In this document: positions 44,283 through 52,440 of the stretch, in pieces
Numbering within the stretch: the first letter of the stretch is position 1
How the letters are laid out: every line of letters starts with the position of its first letter
Assembly (NCBI GenBank): GCA_963974125.1
Contig: CAXBCH010000008.1
Span: 53,536-117,535 of the forward strand
Reading direction: 5' to 3'
Source of the DNA: Haliea sp963974125
GTDB taxonomy: Bacteria; Pseudomonadota; Gammaproteobacteria; Pseudomonadales; Halieaceae
DNA: 64,000 nucleotides
Translations under genes and position numbers: made by a program
Notes under the pieces: generated by a model
What the model was told of the DNA's origin: nothing
The model's database searches: none
Seen by the model: the letters and a program-made list of their open reading frames with translations, nothing else

Positions 44283-44699
44283 TCAGCCGAAGAGCGGGCT
44301 ATAGGGTCTGGCGATGGGTTCGTTGCCGGTGAGGCGGTGAATGCCGACGCCGCAGCGGCCGATGTACCAGGCGACTGCGGCGGTGACATACAGGTAGCCA
44401 AAAGTCCACGCCGTCAGCGGCGGTACCGCCAGTTGCCCCAGCAGCTGCCAGATCACCACGGCGCCAGCGGATGCCAGCAGCAACAGCCAGAAAGTGAGGA
44501 TCTGGAAGCGCAGATGGGAGTCGACCCAGGCGGCACCCCGCCCCAGCTTGTAGTGCGCCAGCAGCGCACCCACCGGCAGCGTGACCACCGCCATGATGGC
44601 GCCGAGATAGAGGCCGTAGATGATGATGGCTGCGCCTCTGCCCGGCGCATCCTTGTCGCGCCTCGCTAATCCTGCGCCGCTGTTGTCCTCTGCTGTCAT
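44283..44699 (-). CDS. DUF4870-like small membrane protein
   Basis: The 138-residue protein has about three to four TM segments, with HLRFQILTFWLLLL between the first two. This resembles the HxxFQ pattern of DUF4870-type membrane proteins. Function is unknown. Its short N-terminal tail is polar and likely cytoplasmic. It lies 56 bp downstream of a TonB receptor gene on the same strand and may share its transcript. Confidence 0.65.
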   Translation of the reverse strand: MTAEDNSGAGLARRDKDAPGRGAAIIIYGLYLGAIMAVVTLPVGALLAHYKLGRGAAWVDSHLRFQILTFWLLLLASAGAVVIWQLLGQLAVPPLTAWTFGYLYVTAAVAWYIGRCGVGIHRLTGNEPIARPYSPLFG

Positions 44700-44755
44700 G
44701 TCACCCCTTTATAGCCGTATCAGTTGATGTAGCCCGCCGGATTGTGTTCCCGCGG

Positions 44756-46846
44756 TCAGTTGATGTGCCAGGTGGCCTTGAGCGAGATCCCGCGGCCGGG
44801 GGCCAGCAGGTTTTCGCTGGACTCGCGGTAGCGCCGGTCCAGCAGGTTGTGCAGTTCCAGCGCCAGCAGCAGGTTATCTCCCGGTCCCAGGTTCATGCCC
44901 AGGGCCGCGTTCAGCGTGGCCCAGCCGCTGCGCTCGCTGACCACGATCCCGCGCGAGCCGGGTTCTTCCAGCCGGGAAGCGCTTTCCCCGCGCAGGTACA
45001 GGTCCGCCCACAGGGAGGACCAGGGGCCGCCCAGCCCGGGTTCCAGCACCACCCCCGCGCGGCCGGCCACGGCGGGGATGCCGCTGTCCCGGGTCGCGAA
45101 ATCGCCAAAGTCATTCTCGCGCTGCATCCAGGTCAGGTTGAGATAGGGGCGCGCCCGCCGGTCGGGGCTCTGCCAGCTGAGATACAGCTCCAGTCCACTG
45201 GCGCTGGACGCGCCGATATTGCGGTAGATCTTGTCGCCCGCCCCCGGGCACTGGTCCTGCGGGCGACAGAACAGGTGGTCGATATAGTCGCGGGAATCGG
45301 AGTAGAACAGGGCCGTGTCCACGGTCCAGGGGCCGCTCATCAGGCGCCAGCCAAGTTCGTAGTTGAGGCTGGTCTCCGGCTCCAGGGTGCGCGCCGGGTT
45401 GACGAAGCTGGAGCCGGCATAGGCCCCGGTGGCGAGTTGCATCAGCGACGGGTACAGGTAGCCCTCGGAGATATTGAGGCGCCAGACGCTGTCCGGCTGC
45501 CGCGCCCAGTTGAGGCCGGCGGAGGCGACCAGGTGGCGGTCGGAGTCCAGTGTCGTCGCCACCAGCTCGGGGCGGTCGCTGTAGTCGAGCTTGCCGTCGA
45601 CCCGGTAGTAGCGGGCGCCGACGATGGCGGTGAGGTGGTCGCCCAGGGCCCAGCGGTCCTGGACAAAGGCCGCCACGGTGCGAATGGTGGCGGCGTCGTC
45701 AATCCGCTCGCTGCCGCTTGCCGCGACCGCGGGCACCCAGGAGCGGGTTGCCACCGCGCGTTGCTGGCTGACATTGTCATCGCTGTACTGCAGTCCGGTG
45801 ATCAGGCTGTGCCCGCCCAGCGGTTGCCAGTCCGCCTGCAGCAGCAGACCGTCGCTGCGCAGCGTGCCGCGGGTGTCGATGTCGCGCTGGTACCAGACGG
45901 TTTCGGTATTGCTGATGAACGTGCGCAGGCTTTCCTGGGTAAATGCGGACAGGGTCAGCAGGTCCAGCGGGCCCTGCCCTGGCTCGAAATGATAGTCGAG
46001 GCTGAAACGTTCCCGGTCCCGCTGCGGCGTGCTGAGGGCAAAGTCGGTCAGCGGGAAGGTGGTTCGCGCAGCCTCTTCCACGAATACCTCGGAGCTGGAT
46101 TCGAAGCGGTCCCAGGTCAGTCCCAGGCTGTGGCTGCCGGCGGTCTTCTCCAGGAAGCCGTAGTAGCCGCGGTGGTCGAAAGCGGTATTTTCGGCCCGTC
46201 CCGCCGCAGTGCGGCGCTGGCCGTGCTCGCTGTTGGCCGCGGCCAGGCGATAGCTCCAGCCGTCACGGGCGCCGTGGACGCTGGCAAACAGGGTGTCGCC
46301 GCCGGTGGTGCCGTCGTAGCCGCCCTTGATCGTCGCCTGCAGGGGGGCACTGCCGCCCTTGAGCGTCATCAGGTTGGTCACCCCACTGAGCGCCTTGGAG
46401 CCATAGAGGACCGAACCCGAGCCGCGGATCACCTCGATGCGTCCCAGCATGTCCGGGTGAATGGTCAGCGGGGTCCCGACCTCGCTGTGATCGGACAGTT
46501 CCTGGCTGTCGATGAGGATGGCGCTGCGCCGGGAGGCCTCGCCGCGAACGCGAATACGCTTGAGGCCGGCCTGGCCGGAGTCGGTGACCTGCAGCCCGGG
46601 CACGTCGCGCAGGAAGTCGGCGACGCCGGTGCCGGTCATGCGCGCGAGGTCCTCGCTGGTGAGTACGCTGATACTGGCACTGCTGTCCAGCAGGCGCTCC
46701 TGGACCCGGCTGGCGGTTACCACCACCTCTTCCAGCAGGTTGTCGGTGGCGGCGGCAGCGCCCAGCTCCGGTGCCAGCAGCAGCGCCGAGGCCAGTGTCA
46801 GTGCCTGTAGCCCGGGCGCATGCGCGCCGGTTGCTGGCTCAGTCAT
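44756..46846 (-). CDS. TonB-dependent receptor (FepA/CirA/BtuB-like)
   Basis: The 696-residue outer membrane receptor has a signal region, a TonB box (NLLEEVVVTASRV) and a plug domain (DVPGLQVTDSGQAGLKRIRVRG, IEVIRGSGSVLYGSKALSGV). A 22-strand type barrel follows, ending in TWHIN. The substrate is likely iron-siderophore, haem or copper; copper would fit a denitrification neighbourhood (OprC/NosA type), but the only reductase here, NirS, is haem-based. Start 46846 overlaps the preceding small gene by 8 bp, so the two are coupled. The shared upstream region with nirI has an NsrR-like palindrome. Confidence 0.85.
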   Translation of the reverse strand: MTEPATGAHAPGLQALTLASALLLAPELGAAAATDNLLEEVVVTASRVQERLLDSSASISVLTSEDLARMTGTGVADFLRDVPGLQVTDSGQAGLKRIRVRGEASRRSAILIDSQELSDHSEVGTPLTIHPDMLGRIEVIRGSGSVLYGSKALSGVTNLMTLKGGSAPLQATIKGGYDGTTGGDTLFASVHGARDGWSYRLAAANSEHGQRRTAAGRAENTAFDHRGYYGFLEKTAGSHSLGLTWDRFESSSEVFVEEAARTTFPLTDFALSTPQRDRERFSLDYHFEPGQGPLDLLTLSAFTQESLRTFISNTETVWYQRDIDTRGTLRSDGLLLQADWQPLGGHSLITGLQYSDDNVSQQRAVATRSWVPAVAASGSERIDDAATIRTVAAFVQDRWALGDHLTAIVGARYYRVDGKLDYSDRPELVATTLDSDRHLVASAGLNWARQPDSVWRLNISEGYLYPSLMQLATGAYAGSSFVNPARTLEPETSLNYELGWRLMSGPWTVDTALFYSDSRDYIDHLFCRPQDQCPGAGDKIYRNIGASSASGLELYLSWQSPDRRARPYLNLTWMQRENDFGDFATRDSGIPAVAGRAGVVLEPGLGGPWSSLWADLYLRGESASRLEEPGSRGIVVSERSGWATLNAALGMNLGPGDNLLLALELHNLLDRRYRESSENLLAPGRGISLKATWHIN

Positions 46847-47198
46847 GTTGGTGCTCACCTGCGGGTTGTGGGTTCTGGCAGTGCCGTGCGCCTTGGAGTG
46901 CCTGTTGCAGCGTTTCACTGTCATTGCTCCGGTAAGCGGCGAGCAGCGCCCGGTAATCCGGGCAGTTCTCCACGTCCGCGACCCCGGGAGGTTGGTGAAT
47001 AAACCGGCATTTTGTCAGTGCCTCCTCAATCTCTGCGCGGTTGGCGGTGCCATCTTGCAGCGTCGACAGCATTGCGCCGCAGTCCACACCCCAGTGCGCC
47101 TCCCTGGCCGCGACCGATGCCGTGAGGCGCTCGTTTACCAGATCGCTCGCCACCGTGGTCAGGGGGGCGCAAAGCATGCATGCAAGCCACAACCTCAT
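46839..47198 (-). CDS. small secreted cysteine-containing protein coupled to the TonB receptor
   Basis: The 119-residue product begins with a signal peptide (MRLWLACMLCAPLTTVAS). The mature part has four cysteines (VDCGAM, TKCRF, ENCPDY, RHCQNP), likely two disulfides, and a His-containing tail (GEHQHD) that could bind metal. No family was recognised. It overlaps the receptor start by 8 bp. Start 47198 opens the leader; the longer frame from 47252 runs into the promoter palindrome. Confidence 0.65.
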   Translation of the reverse strand: MRLWLACMLCAPLTTVASDLVNERLTASVAAREAHWGVDCGAMLSTLQDGTANRAEIEEALTKCRFIHQPPGVADVENCPDYRALLAAYRSNDSETLQQALQGARHCQNPQPAGEHQHD

Positions 47199-47230
47199 GC
47201 GCACAGTAAACCCCAGACTCTGCTGTAATA

Positions 47231-47253
47231 AAATGATGCACATCATTTGCATC
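47231..47253. promoter_or_regulatory. NsrR-like palindrome between the TonB receptor pair and nirI
   Basis: GATGCA-N7-TGCATC (47235-47253) matches the 19-bp layout of gammaproteobacterial NsrR sites. A second perfect palindrome, AAATGATG-CA-CATCATTT (47231-47248), overlaps it. It can control both the leftward receptor pair and the rightward nirI gene. Confidence 0.65.
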
Positions 47254-47301
47254 TTAAAAGAGCCTGTCTATGATGGCTACAGCTTGTTCATGGAAGGTTG
47301 C

Positions 47302-48855
47302 ATGCGAAATCATTGGCAAAGTGTGCGTGTCGGCCTGCGTTGGTCAGCCCTGCTGTGGCTGCTGCTGGGGTCACCGTGGTCACTGGCGGCGCTGACGCTG
47401 GCCGATGCGCGCCAGCTGCTGCCGGAGGCGACCGCGCTGGAGCCGGTTGCCGCTGTTCCCGGTCTGTACCGGGTGGCGGATGCCGGCGGCGCGCCTGCGC
47501 TGCTGTTCCAGACCGACGACTTTGTCCACATTCCCGCCTACTCGGGATCCCCCGTCAATCTGTTGGTCGGCGTGTCTGCGGACGGCCTGATTCGGGGTGT
47601 CCGGGTGCGATCGCACCAGGAGCCGATCCTGGTCATCGGCATCACCGATGCCGATCTGCAGGCCTTTGTCGCCCAGCTCGAGGGCAAGCGCGCGGACGAC
47701 CGTATCCGGGTAGGGGCGCAGGGACGCGCGGGTTACGTCGGTATCGACGGCTTGAGTGGTGCCACCATCACCGCGATGGTGATTACCCGCACCGTGACCC
47801 AGGCCGCCGCCAACGCTCTGGCGGCCTACCGGGAACAACTGCCGCAGACCCCTGCCGCGCCGGTGTCGGATCCCGCGGCCGCTACCGCCACTGGCCCCGC
47901 GGCTGCCGCGGTGCCGGACTGGCACTGGAGCTGGCAGCAGCATCGGCTGCGGGTGATCGTGCTGGCGGCAGCGCTGGTGGTGCTGCTGCTGGTGCTGTTT
48001 CTGCAGGACTGGCTGGTACAGCACAAGACGTTTTTCCAGCGCCTGCGGGTGGGGTACCTGCTGTTTACCGTGGTGTTCATCGGCTGGCTCTGGCACGGCC
48101 AGCTGTCGGTAGTGAACCTGCTCGGCTTCGCCCGCAACCTGGCGGGCGGATTCTCCTGGGACAGCCTGCTGCTGGACCCGGTGGTATTCCTGCTCTGGGC
48201 CTTTGTCGCCCTCAGCATCCTGCTGTGGGGGCGGGGGGTGTACTGCGGCTGGCTGTGCCCTTTCGGGGCGGCCCAGGAGCTGCTGTCAAAGCTGTCCCGG
48301 CGGCTCGGTTTCGCCGGCTACATGCTGCCCCAGGCCCTGCATGAGCGCCTCTGGGCCATCAAGTACCTGCTGTTGATCGCGATCTGTGGCCTGGCCCTGG
48401 ATTCGATGGCCAAAGCCGCGCGCATGGCGGAGATCGAGCCCTTCAAGACCGTGTTCGTCATGCACTTCGAGCGTCCGCCCCTGTATGTCTTGTTCGCCCT
48501 CGCGCTGCTGGCGGTCACTGTGCTCAACAGCAAGTTCTACTGCAAGTACCTGTGTCCGCTGGGCGCTGCGCTCAGCTTCGTCACCCGGTTCCGGGTCTTC
48601 GACTGGCTGCGCCGGCGGGTGGAGTGTGGTCACCCCTGCCAGACCTGTGCCAATGAGTGCCAGATCGGGGCTATCCGGCCGACGGGGGAGATCGTCGACA
48701 ACGAGTGCCACTACTGCCTTGAATGCCAGGTCACTTACTGGGACGAACACCGCTGCCCACCGCTGGTGCGCAAGCGCAGGAAGCGCGAGGTCAACCGCGC
48801 CGGCGCCGACACGGTGATTGCCTCGGATGCGACCGCGGAAAGCCCTCCGGGTTGA
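47302..48855 (+). CDS. nirI: NosR/NirI-family FMN and iron-sulfur membrane protein
   Basis: The 517-residue protein has a signal peptide and a periplasmic FMN-binding domain (about 25-180) with the flavinylation motif DGLSGATIT. Five or so TM segments carry the motifs YCGWLCPFG and CKYLCPLG, and a ferredoxin-like C-terminus has CGHPCQTCANEC and CHYCLEC. NosR serves N2O reductase; NirI is the paralogue needed for nirS expression in Paracoccus. As nirS follows directly and no nosZ is present, NirI-like is preferred. GGAAGG puts the start at ATG 47302. Confidence 0.85.
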   Translation: MRNHWQSVRVGLRWSALLWLLLGSPWSLAALTLADARQLLPEATALEPVAAVPGLYRVADAGGAPALLFQTDDFVHIPAYSGSPVNLLVGVSADGLIRGVRVRSHQEPILVIGITDADLQAFVAQLEGKRADDRIRVGAQGRAGYVGIDGLSGATITAMVITRTVTQAAANALAAYREQLPQTPAAPVSDPAAATATGPAAAAVPDWHWSWQQHRLRVIVLAAALVVLLLVLFLQDWLVQHKTFFQRLRVGYLLFTVVFIGWLWHGQLSVVNLLGFARNLAGGFSWDSLLLDPVVFLLWAFVALSILLWGRGVYCGWLCPFGAAQELLSKLSRRLGFAGYMLPQALHERLWAIKYLLLIAICGLALDSMAKAARMAEIEPFKTVFVMHFERPPLYVLFALALLAVTVLNSKFYCKYLCPLGAALSFVTRFRVFDWLRRRVECGHPCQTCANECQIGAIRPTGEIVDNECHYCLECQVTYWDEHRCPPLVRKRRKREVNRAGADTVIASDATAESPPG

Positions 48856-48865
48856 CCTGCATCAT
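48852..48865. promoter_or_regulatory. FNR/DNR-like box upstream of nirS
   Basis: TTGACCTGCATCAT matches TTGAT-N4-ATCAA at 8 of 10 defined bases. It overlaps the nirI stop codon and lies 75 bases before nirS. Confidence 0.5.
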
Positions 48866-48889
48866 GTCCTGAACTAAAACAGGACTATA

Positions 48890-48900
48890 AAATGCATCTT
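48890..48900. promoter_or_regulatory. NsrR half-site upstream of nirS
   Basis: AAATGCATCTT is a perfect reverse complement of the NsrR half-site AAGATGCATTT. The partner half is poor. It is 40 bases before the nirS ATG, a position suited to repression. Confidence 0.55.
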
Positions 48901-48940
48901 ATGGCGGCGGATTTGCCGTTGCAGAAAAGGAGAGCTGACA

Positions 48941-50680
48941 ATGAGAACGTCCGGAAACGACTGGAAGCAACGGGCGGGTGCCTGCCTGCTGTCCGCCGCG
49001 CTGGGGCTGGGAGTGGCCGCCGCGGTGGCGCAGGAGGAGACCGATCACCCGGGTGTCACGCCCGGTGAGATGGCCTACAAGGGGGCGCCGACAACGATGG
49101 GTGACGTCAAGCGGGTGATTTCTCCCGGGGCGCCGGACATGACCCAGGAAGAGTACGACCACGCCACCCAGCTCTATTTCGAGCGCTGTGCCGGCTGCCA
49201 CGGTGTGCTGCGCAAGGGCGCCACCGGCAAGCCGCTGACGCCGGACATCACCCAGGAGCGCGGCACCGAATTTCTCAAGGTGTTGATCAACTACGGTTCC
49301 CCGGCGGGCATGCCCAACTGGGGTACCTCCGGTGATTTTACCGACGAGCAGATCGATATCATGGCGCGCTTCCTGCAACACGAGCCGCCGGCCCCGCCCG
49401 AGTGGGGCATGGCCGAGATGCTGGACAGCTGGGAAGTGCTGGTCCCGGAAGCCGAACGCCCCGACAAGCCACAGCACGACTACGATACCGACAACATCTT
49501 TGCGGTGACCCTGCGCGATTCCGGCGAAATCGCCCTGATCGACGGCGACAGCAAGGACATCATCGCCGTGCTGCAGACCGGCTACGCGGTGCACATTTCG
49601 CGCGCGTCGCATTCCGGGCGCTATGTCTACACCATTGGCCGCGATGCCAAGATCGACATGATCGACCTGTGGATGAACCCGCCGCGGCAGGTCGCCACGG
49701 TGAAAATCGGCCTGGAGGCGCGCTCGGTTGAAACCTCCAAATTCGAAGGCTATGAAGACAAGATTGCCATCGCCGGCGCCTACTGGCCGCCGCAGTATGT
49801 GCTGATGGACGGTGCCGACCTGAAGCCGCGCAAGATCGTCTCCACCCGGGGGATGACGGTGGACACCCAGGAATACCACCCGGAGCCGCGGGTGGCGGCC
49901 ATCGTCGCCTCCCACGAGCACCCCGAGTTCATCGTCAACGTCAAGGAAACCGGCAAGATCCTGCTGGTGGACTACAGCAATCTCGACGCGCTGTCGGTGA
50001 CCACCCTCGAGGCGGCCCGCTTCCTGCACGATGGCGGCTGGGATTCCAGCCACCGCTATTTCCTCACCGCCGCCAACCAGTCCGACAAGATTGCAGTAGT
50101 GGATTCGAAGGAGCGCAAGATCGAGGCCCTGGTGGATGTCACCAAGATTCCGCACCCCGGCCGCGGCGCCAACCTGGAGGATCCCGAGTTCGGCCCGGTG
50201 TGGGTGACCTCGGCGCTGGGCAATGAGAACGTGACTTTCATCGGCACCGATCCGTCGGGTCACCCCGAGCACGCCTGGAAAGTCGTGCGCACCCTGTCAG
50301 CCCAGGGGGGCGGCTCCCTGTTTGTGAAGACCCACCCCAAATCACGCAACCTGTGGATCGACAACACCCTGCACCCGCAGGAGAGCGTCAGCCAGTCGGT
50401 GGCGGTCTACAACATCGACGATCTCGGGGCCGGCTACGAGGTGCTGCCGATTGCCGAGTGGGCCGAGGTGGGCGATGGCCCGGCGCGGGTGGTGCAGCCC
50501 GAGTTCAACGCCGCCGGTGACGAGGTCTGGTTCTCGGTCTGGAACGGCATGGAGCAGGTCTCCGCGATCGTGGTGGTGGATGACAGGACCCGCACCCTCA
50601 AGCACGTGATCAAGGATCCCCGCCTGGTGACACCGACGGGCAAGTTCAACGTGCACAACACGCGTAAAGACGTCTACTGA
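48941..50680 (+). CDS. nirS: cytochrome cd1 nitrite reductase (NO-forming)
   Basis: The 579-residue periplasmic enzyme has a signal peptide (to about residue 30), a cytochrome c domain with CAGCH (about residues 85-89) and an eight-bladed d1-haem propeller. Active-site histidines correspond to those in SHEHPEF and DSSHRYFL. The C-terminus LVTPTGKFNVHNTRKDVY is typical of NirS. It reduces nitrite to NO, which NorCB in this window can remove. Length suits the family (about 560-600). No haem d1 biosynthesis genes (nirF, D, L, G, H, J, E, N) lie next to it. AAAAGGAGA gives a strong ribosome site. Confidence 0.95.
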   Translation: MRTSGNDWKQRAGACLLSAALGLGVAAAVAQEETDHPGVTPGEMAYKGAPTTMGDVKRVISPGAPDMTQEEYDHATQLYFERCAGCHGVLRKGATGKPLTPDITQERGTEFLKVLINYGSPAGMPNWGTSGDFTDEQIDIMARFLQHEPPAPPEWGMAEMLDSWEVLVPEAERPDKPQHDYDTDNIFAVTLRDSGEIALIDGDSKDIIAVLQTGYAVHISRASHSGRYVYTIGRDAKIDMIDLWMNPPRQVATVKIGLEARSVETSKFEGYEDKIAIAGAYWPPQYVLMDGADLKPRKIVSTRGMTVDTQEYHPEPRVAAIVASHEHPEFIVNVKETGKILLVDYSNLDALSVTTLEAARFLHDGGWDSSHRYFLTAANQSDKIAVVDSKERKIEALVDVTKIPHPGRGANLEDPEFGPVWVTSALGNENVTFIGTDPSGHPEHAWKVVRTLSAQGGGSLFVKTHPKSRNLWIDNTLHPQESVSQSVAVYNIDDLGAGYEVLPIAEWAEVGDGPARVVQPEFNAAGDEVWFSVWNGMEQVSAIVVVDDRTRTLKHVIKDPRLVTPTGKFNVHNTRKDVY

Positions 50681-50695
50681 CAGGAGGACCGGCAA

Positions 50696-50726
50696 ACAGG
50701 CTTTCCGCTTCCGGCGGAGGGCCTGT
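50696..50726 (+). terminator. 13-bp hairpin after nirS
   Basis: Positions 50696-50708 pair with 50714-50726 over 13 consecutive pairs (two of them G-U) around a 5-nt loop. No strong U-run follows, so it may terminate only partly or protect the nirS mRNA. Confidence 0.5.
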
Positions 50727-50738
50727 CTGCGTTATTGC

Positions 50739-51983
50739 ATGCTGAAAATCAACAGGTACCTGGTGCTCATGGCCCTTGCCGCCAGCCCGGTCTCAGCCGC
50801 CGGGGTGCAGGCTGATAGCGGTAACGATAACGGTGGCAGTGGTCTGGTGGACATGGTGCGCAACGGTTCGGTGGCGCTGAATTTCCGCTACCGCCTGGAA
50901 CATGTCGACCGGGAGGGGGTGGCGGACCCGGCGCTGGCATCCACCCTGCGGTCGCGGCTCACTCTCGTCTCCGCGCCGCTGGCGGGGTTTGCCGTCGAAC
51001 TGGAGCTGGACGACGTCACCGCGCTGGGCAATGACCGCTACAATTCCACGGTCAACGGCCGTGGCCGCTATCCGGTGGTGGCGGATCCCGAGGGCACGGA
51101 GGTCAATCGGGCGCAGCTGGACTACCGGCGCGGCGCGCTGCATGCCACTGCGGGCCGACAACGCATCCTCCACGGCAGCCAGCGCTTCGTCGGCAATGTT
51201 GGCTGGCGCCAGAACGAGCAGACCTATGACGGCCTGCGCCTGCAGTGGCAGGGCGACTTTGCGACCCTGGACGGCAGCTACCTGTACCGGGTGCAGCGCG
51301 TGTTCGGCCCTGACGACGGTGCCCAGCCCGCGGACTGGGACGGTGACTTCGCCCTGCTGCGCGGTAGCTGGAACCCACATCCGGACCACACTCTGGCAGC
51401 CTTCGCCTATCGCCTGGATATCGATCCCAGCCGCGCTTTCAGCACTGCGCTGACCGTTGCCAACGCCAACGAGACCGTGGGCCTCGAGTACAGCGGCCAG
51501 TGGCGGGCGCTGAGCCTGGCGGCCACCTGGGCCAGCCAGGGGGATATTGGTGACAATCCCGCAAGCTACCGGGCGCGCTATCACAACCTGGAGGCGGGAT
51601 GGGCCTTGCCCGGGTTGAACCTGCGGGCCGGGCACGAAGTATTGGGCGCGGATAATGGCATCGGCTTTCGCACCCCCCTGGCGACCCTGCACAAGTTCCA
51701 GGGCTGGGCGGACATGTTTCTGGTCACCCCGGGCGACGGCCTGCGCGACCGCTGGCTGCGGCTGTCGGGAGACCGTGGCCGTCTCAACTGGGCCGCCGTC
51801 TACCACGACTTCCGCAGCGATCGCCGCAGCCGCGACCTGGGGCGGGAAATGGACCTGCTGCTGGGCTGGAAAGTGAGTCCGCGGCTGTCGCTGCAGTTCA
51901 AGCTGGCCCTGTTCGACGCCGCTGCCGGTTCCGGCTACCGCGATACCGACAAGGCCTGGTTGCTGGCCGAGCTGCGTCTGTAG
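50739..51983 (+). CDS. alginate-export-family outer membrane beta-barrel
   Basis: The 414-residue protein has a signal peptide (to about VSAAG) and a beta-barrel ending in AELRL. It contains segments typical of Alginate_exp/OprE-like porins (FRYRLEHVDREG, AGRQRILHGSQRFVGNVGWRQNEQTYDG). Members include AlgE, but most in non-alginate producers are general or anion porins; next to nirS a nitrite or nitrate entry role is possible (inference). It starts 58 bp after nirS, across the hairpin, and may be partly co-transcribed. Confidence 0.75.
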   Translation: MLKINRYLVLMALAASPVSAAGVQADSGNDNGGSGLVDMVRNGSVALNFRYRLEHVDREGVADPALASTLRSRLTLVSAPLAGFAVELELDDVTALGNDRYNSTVNGRGRYPVVADPEGTEVNRAQLDYRRGALHATAGRQRILHGSQRFVGNVGWRQNEQTYDGLRLQWQGDFATLDGSYLYRVQRVFGPDDGAQPADWDGDFALLRGSWNPHPDHTLAAFAYRLDIDPSRAFSTALTVANANETVGLEYSGQWRALSLAATWASQGDIGDNPASYRARYHNLEAGWALPGLNLRAGHEVLGADNGIGFRTPLATLHKFQGWADMFLVTPGDGLRDRWLRLSGDRGRLNWAAVYHDFRSDRRSRDLGREMDLLLGWKVSPRLSLQFKLALFDAAAGSGYRDTDKAWLLAELRL

Positions 51984-51986
51984 CCG

Positions 51987-52349
51987 CTACTTCAGGTCGG
52001 AGGCGAGGATAAACGCCTCCAGGTCCTTGTCGATACCGAGGACATGCCGCTTCAGCCATTCGGTCAGAAAGGTCGAGACCGCGGCGCGGAAGGCCGGGTC
52101 GGCCTCCCCCAGTTCCAGCAGCGAGGCGATTTCTTCCCGGAACTGGTCGTGGGCCTTGATGTGGTCTTCTGTCCAGGGGTAGTCGAGGGCGAGCATGTAA
52201 TGCTCTTCCAGGGCAAAATGGTGCTCGCTGTAGTCGTACAGGTGACGCAGGACTTCATCGCCCGCGTCCGGCTGGGCAATCAGGTCCAGGATCTCGAACA
52301 GTACCTGGTGCTGGGCATCCTGCCAGAGGATGGCGCTGGTCTTCTTCAT
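51987..52349 (-). CDS. bacteriohemerythrin
   Basis: The 120-residue single-domain protein has the hemerythrin ligand pattern: an early His in DAQHQVLFE, HHFALEEHYM, HIKAHDQF and RHVLGIDKDL. It binds a di-iron centre that carries oxygen and may shield enzymes from it or handle NO. It converges on the porin gene with a 3-bp gap. Start 52349 gives the family length; the longer frame from 52694 overlaps the CoA-transferase gene. Confidence 0.88.
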   Translation of the reverse strand: MKKTSAILWQDAQHQVLFEILDLIAQPDAGDEVLRHLYDYSEHHFALEEHYMLALDYPWTEDHIKAHDQFREEIASLLELGEADPAFRAAVSTFLTEWLKRHVLGIDKDLEAFILASDLK

Positions 52350-52440
52350 GTCTGAAGAATAGTCGCTTTCAGCCCTCCGCGCCCGGAATCCGGTATGATG
52401 TCGGCAACCGATCCAGGGTTCAGCAAGCACGGAGCCGTCA

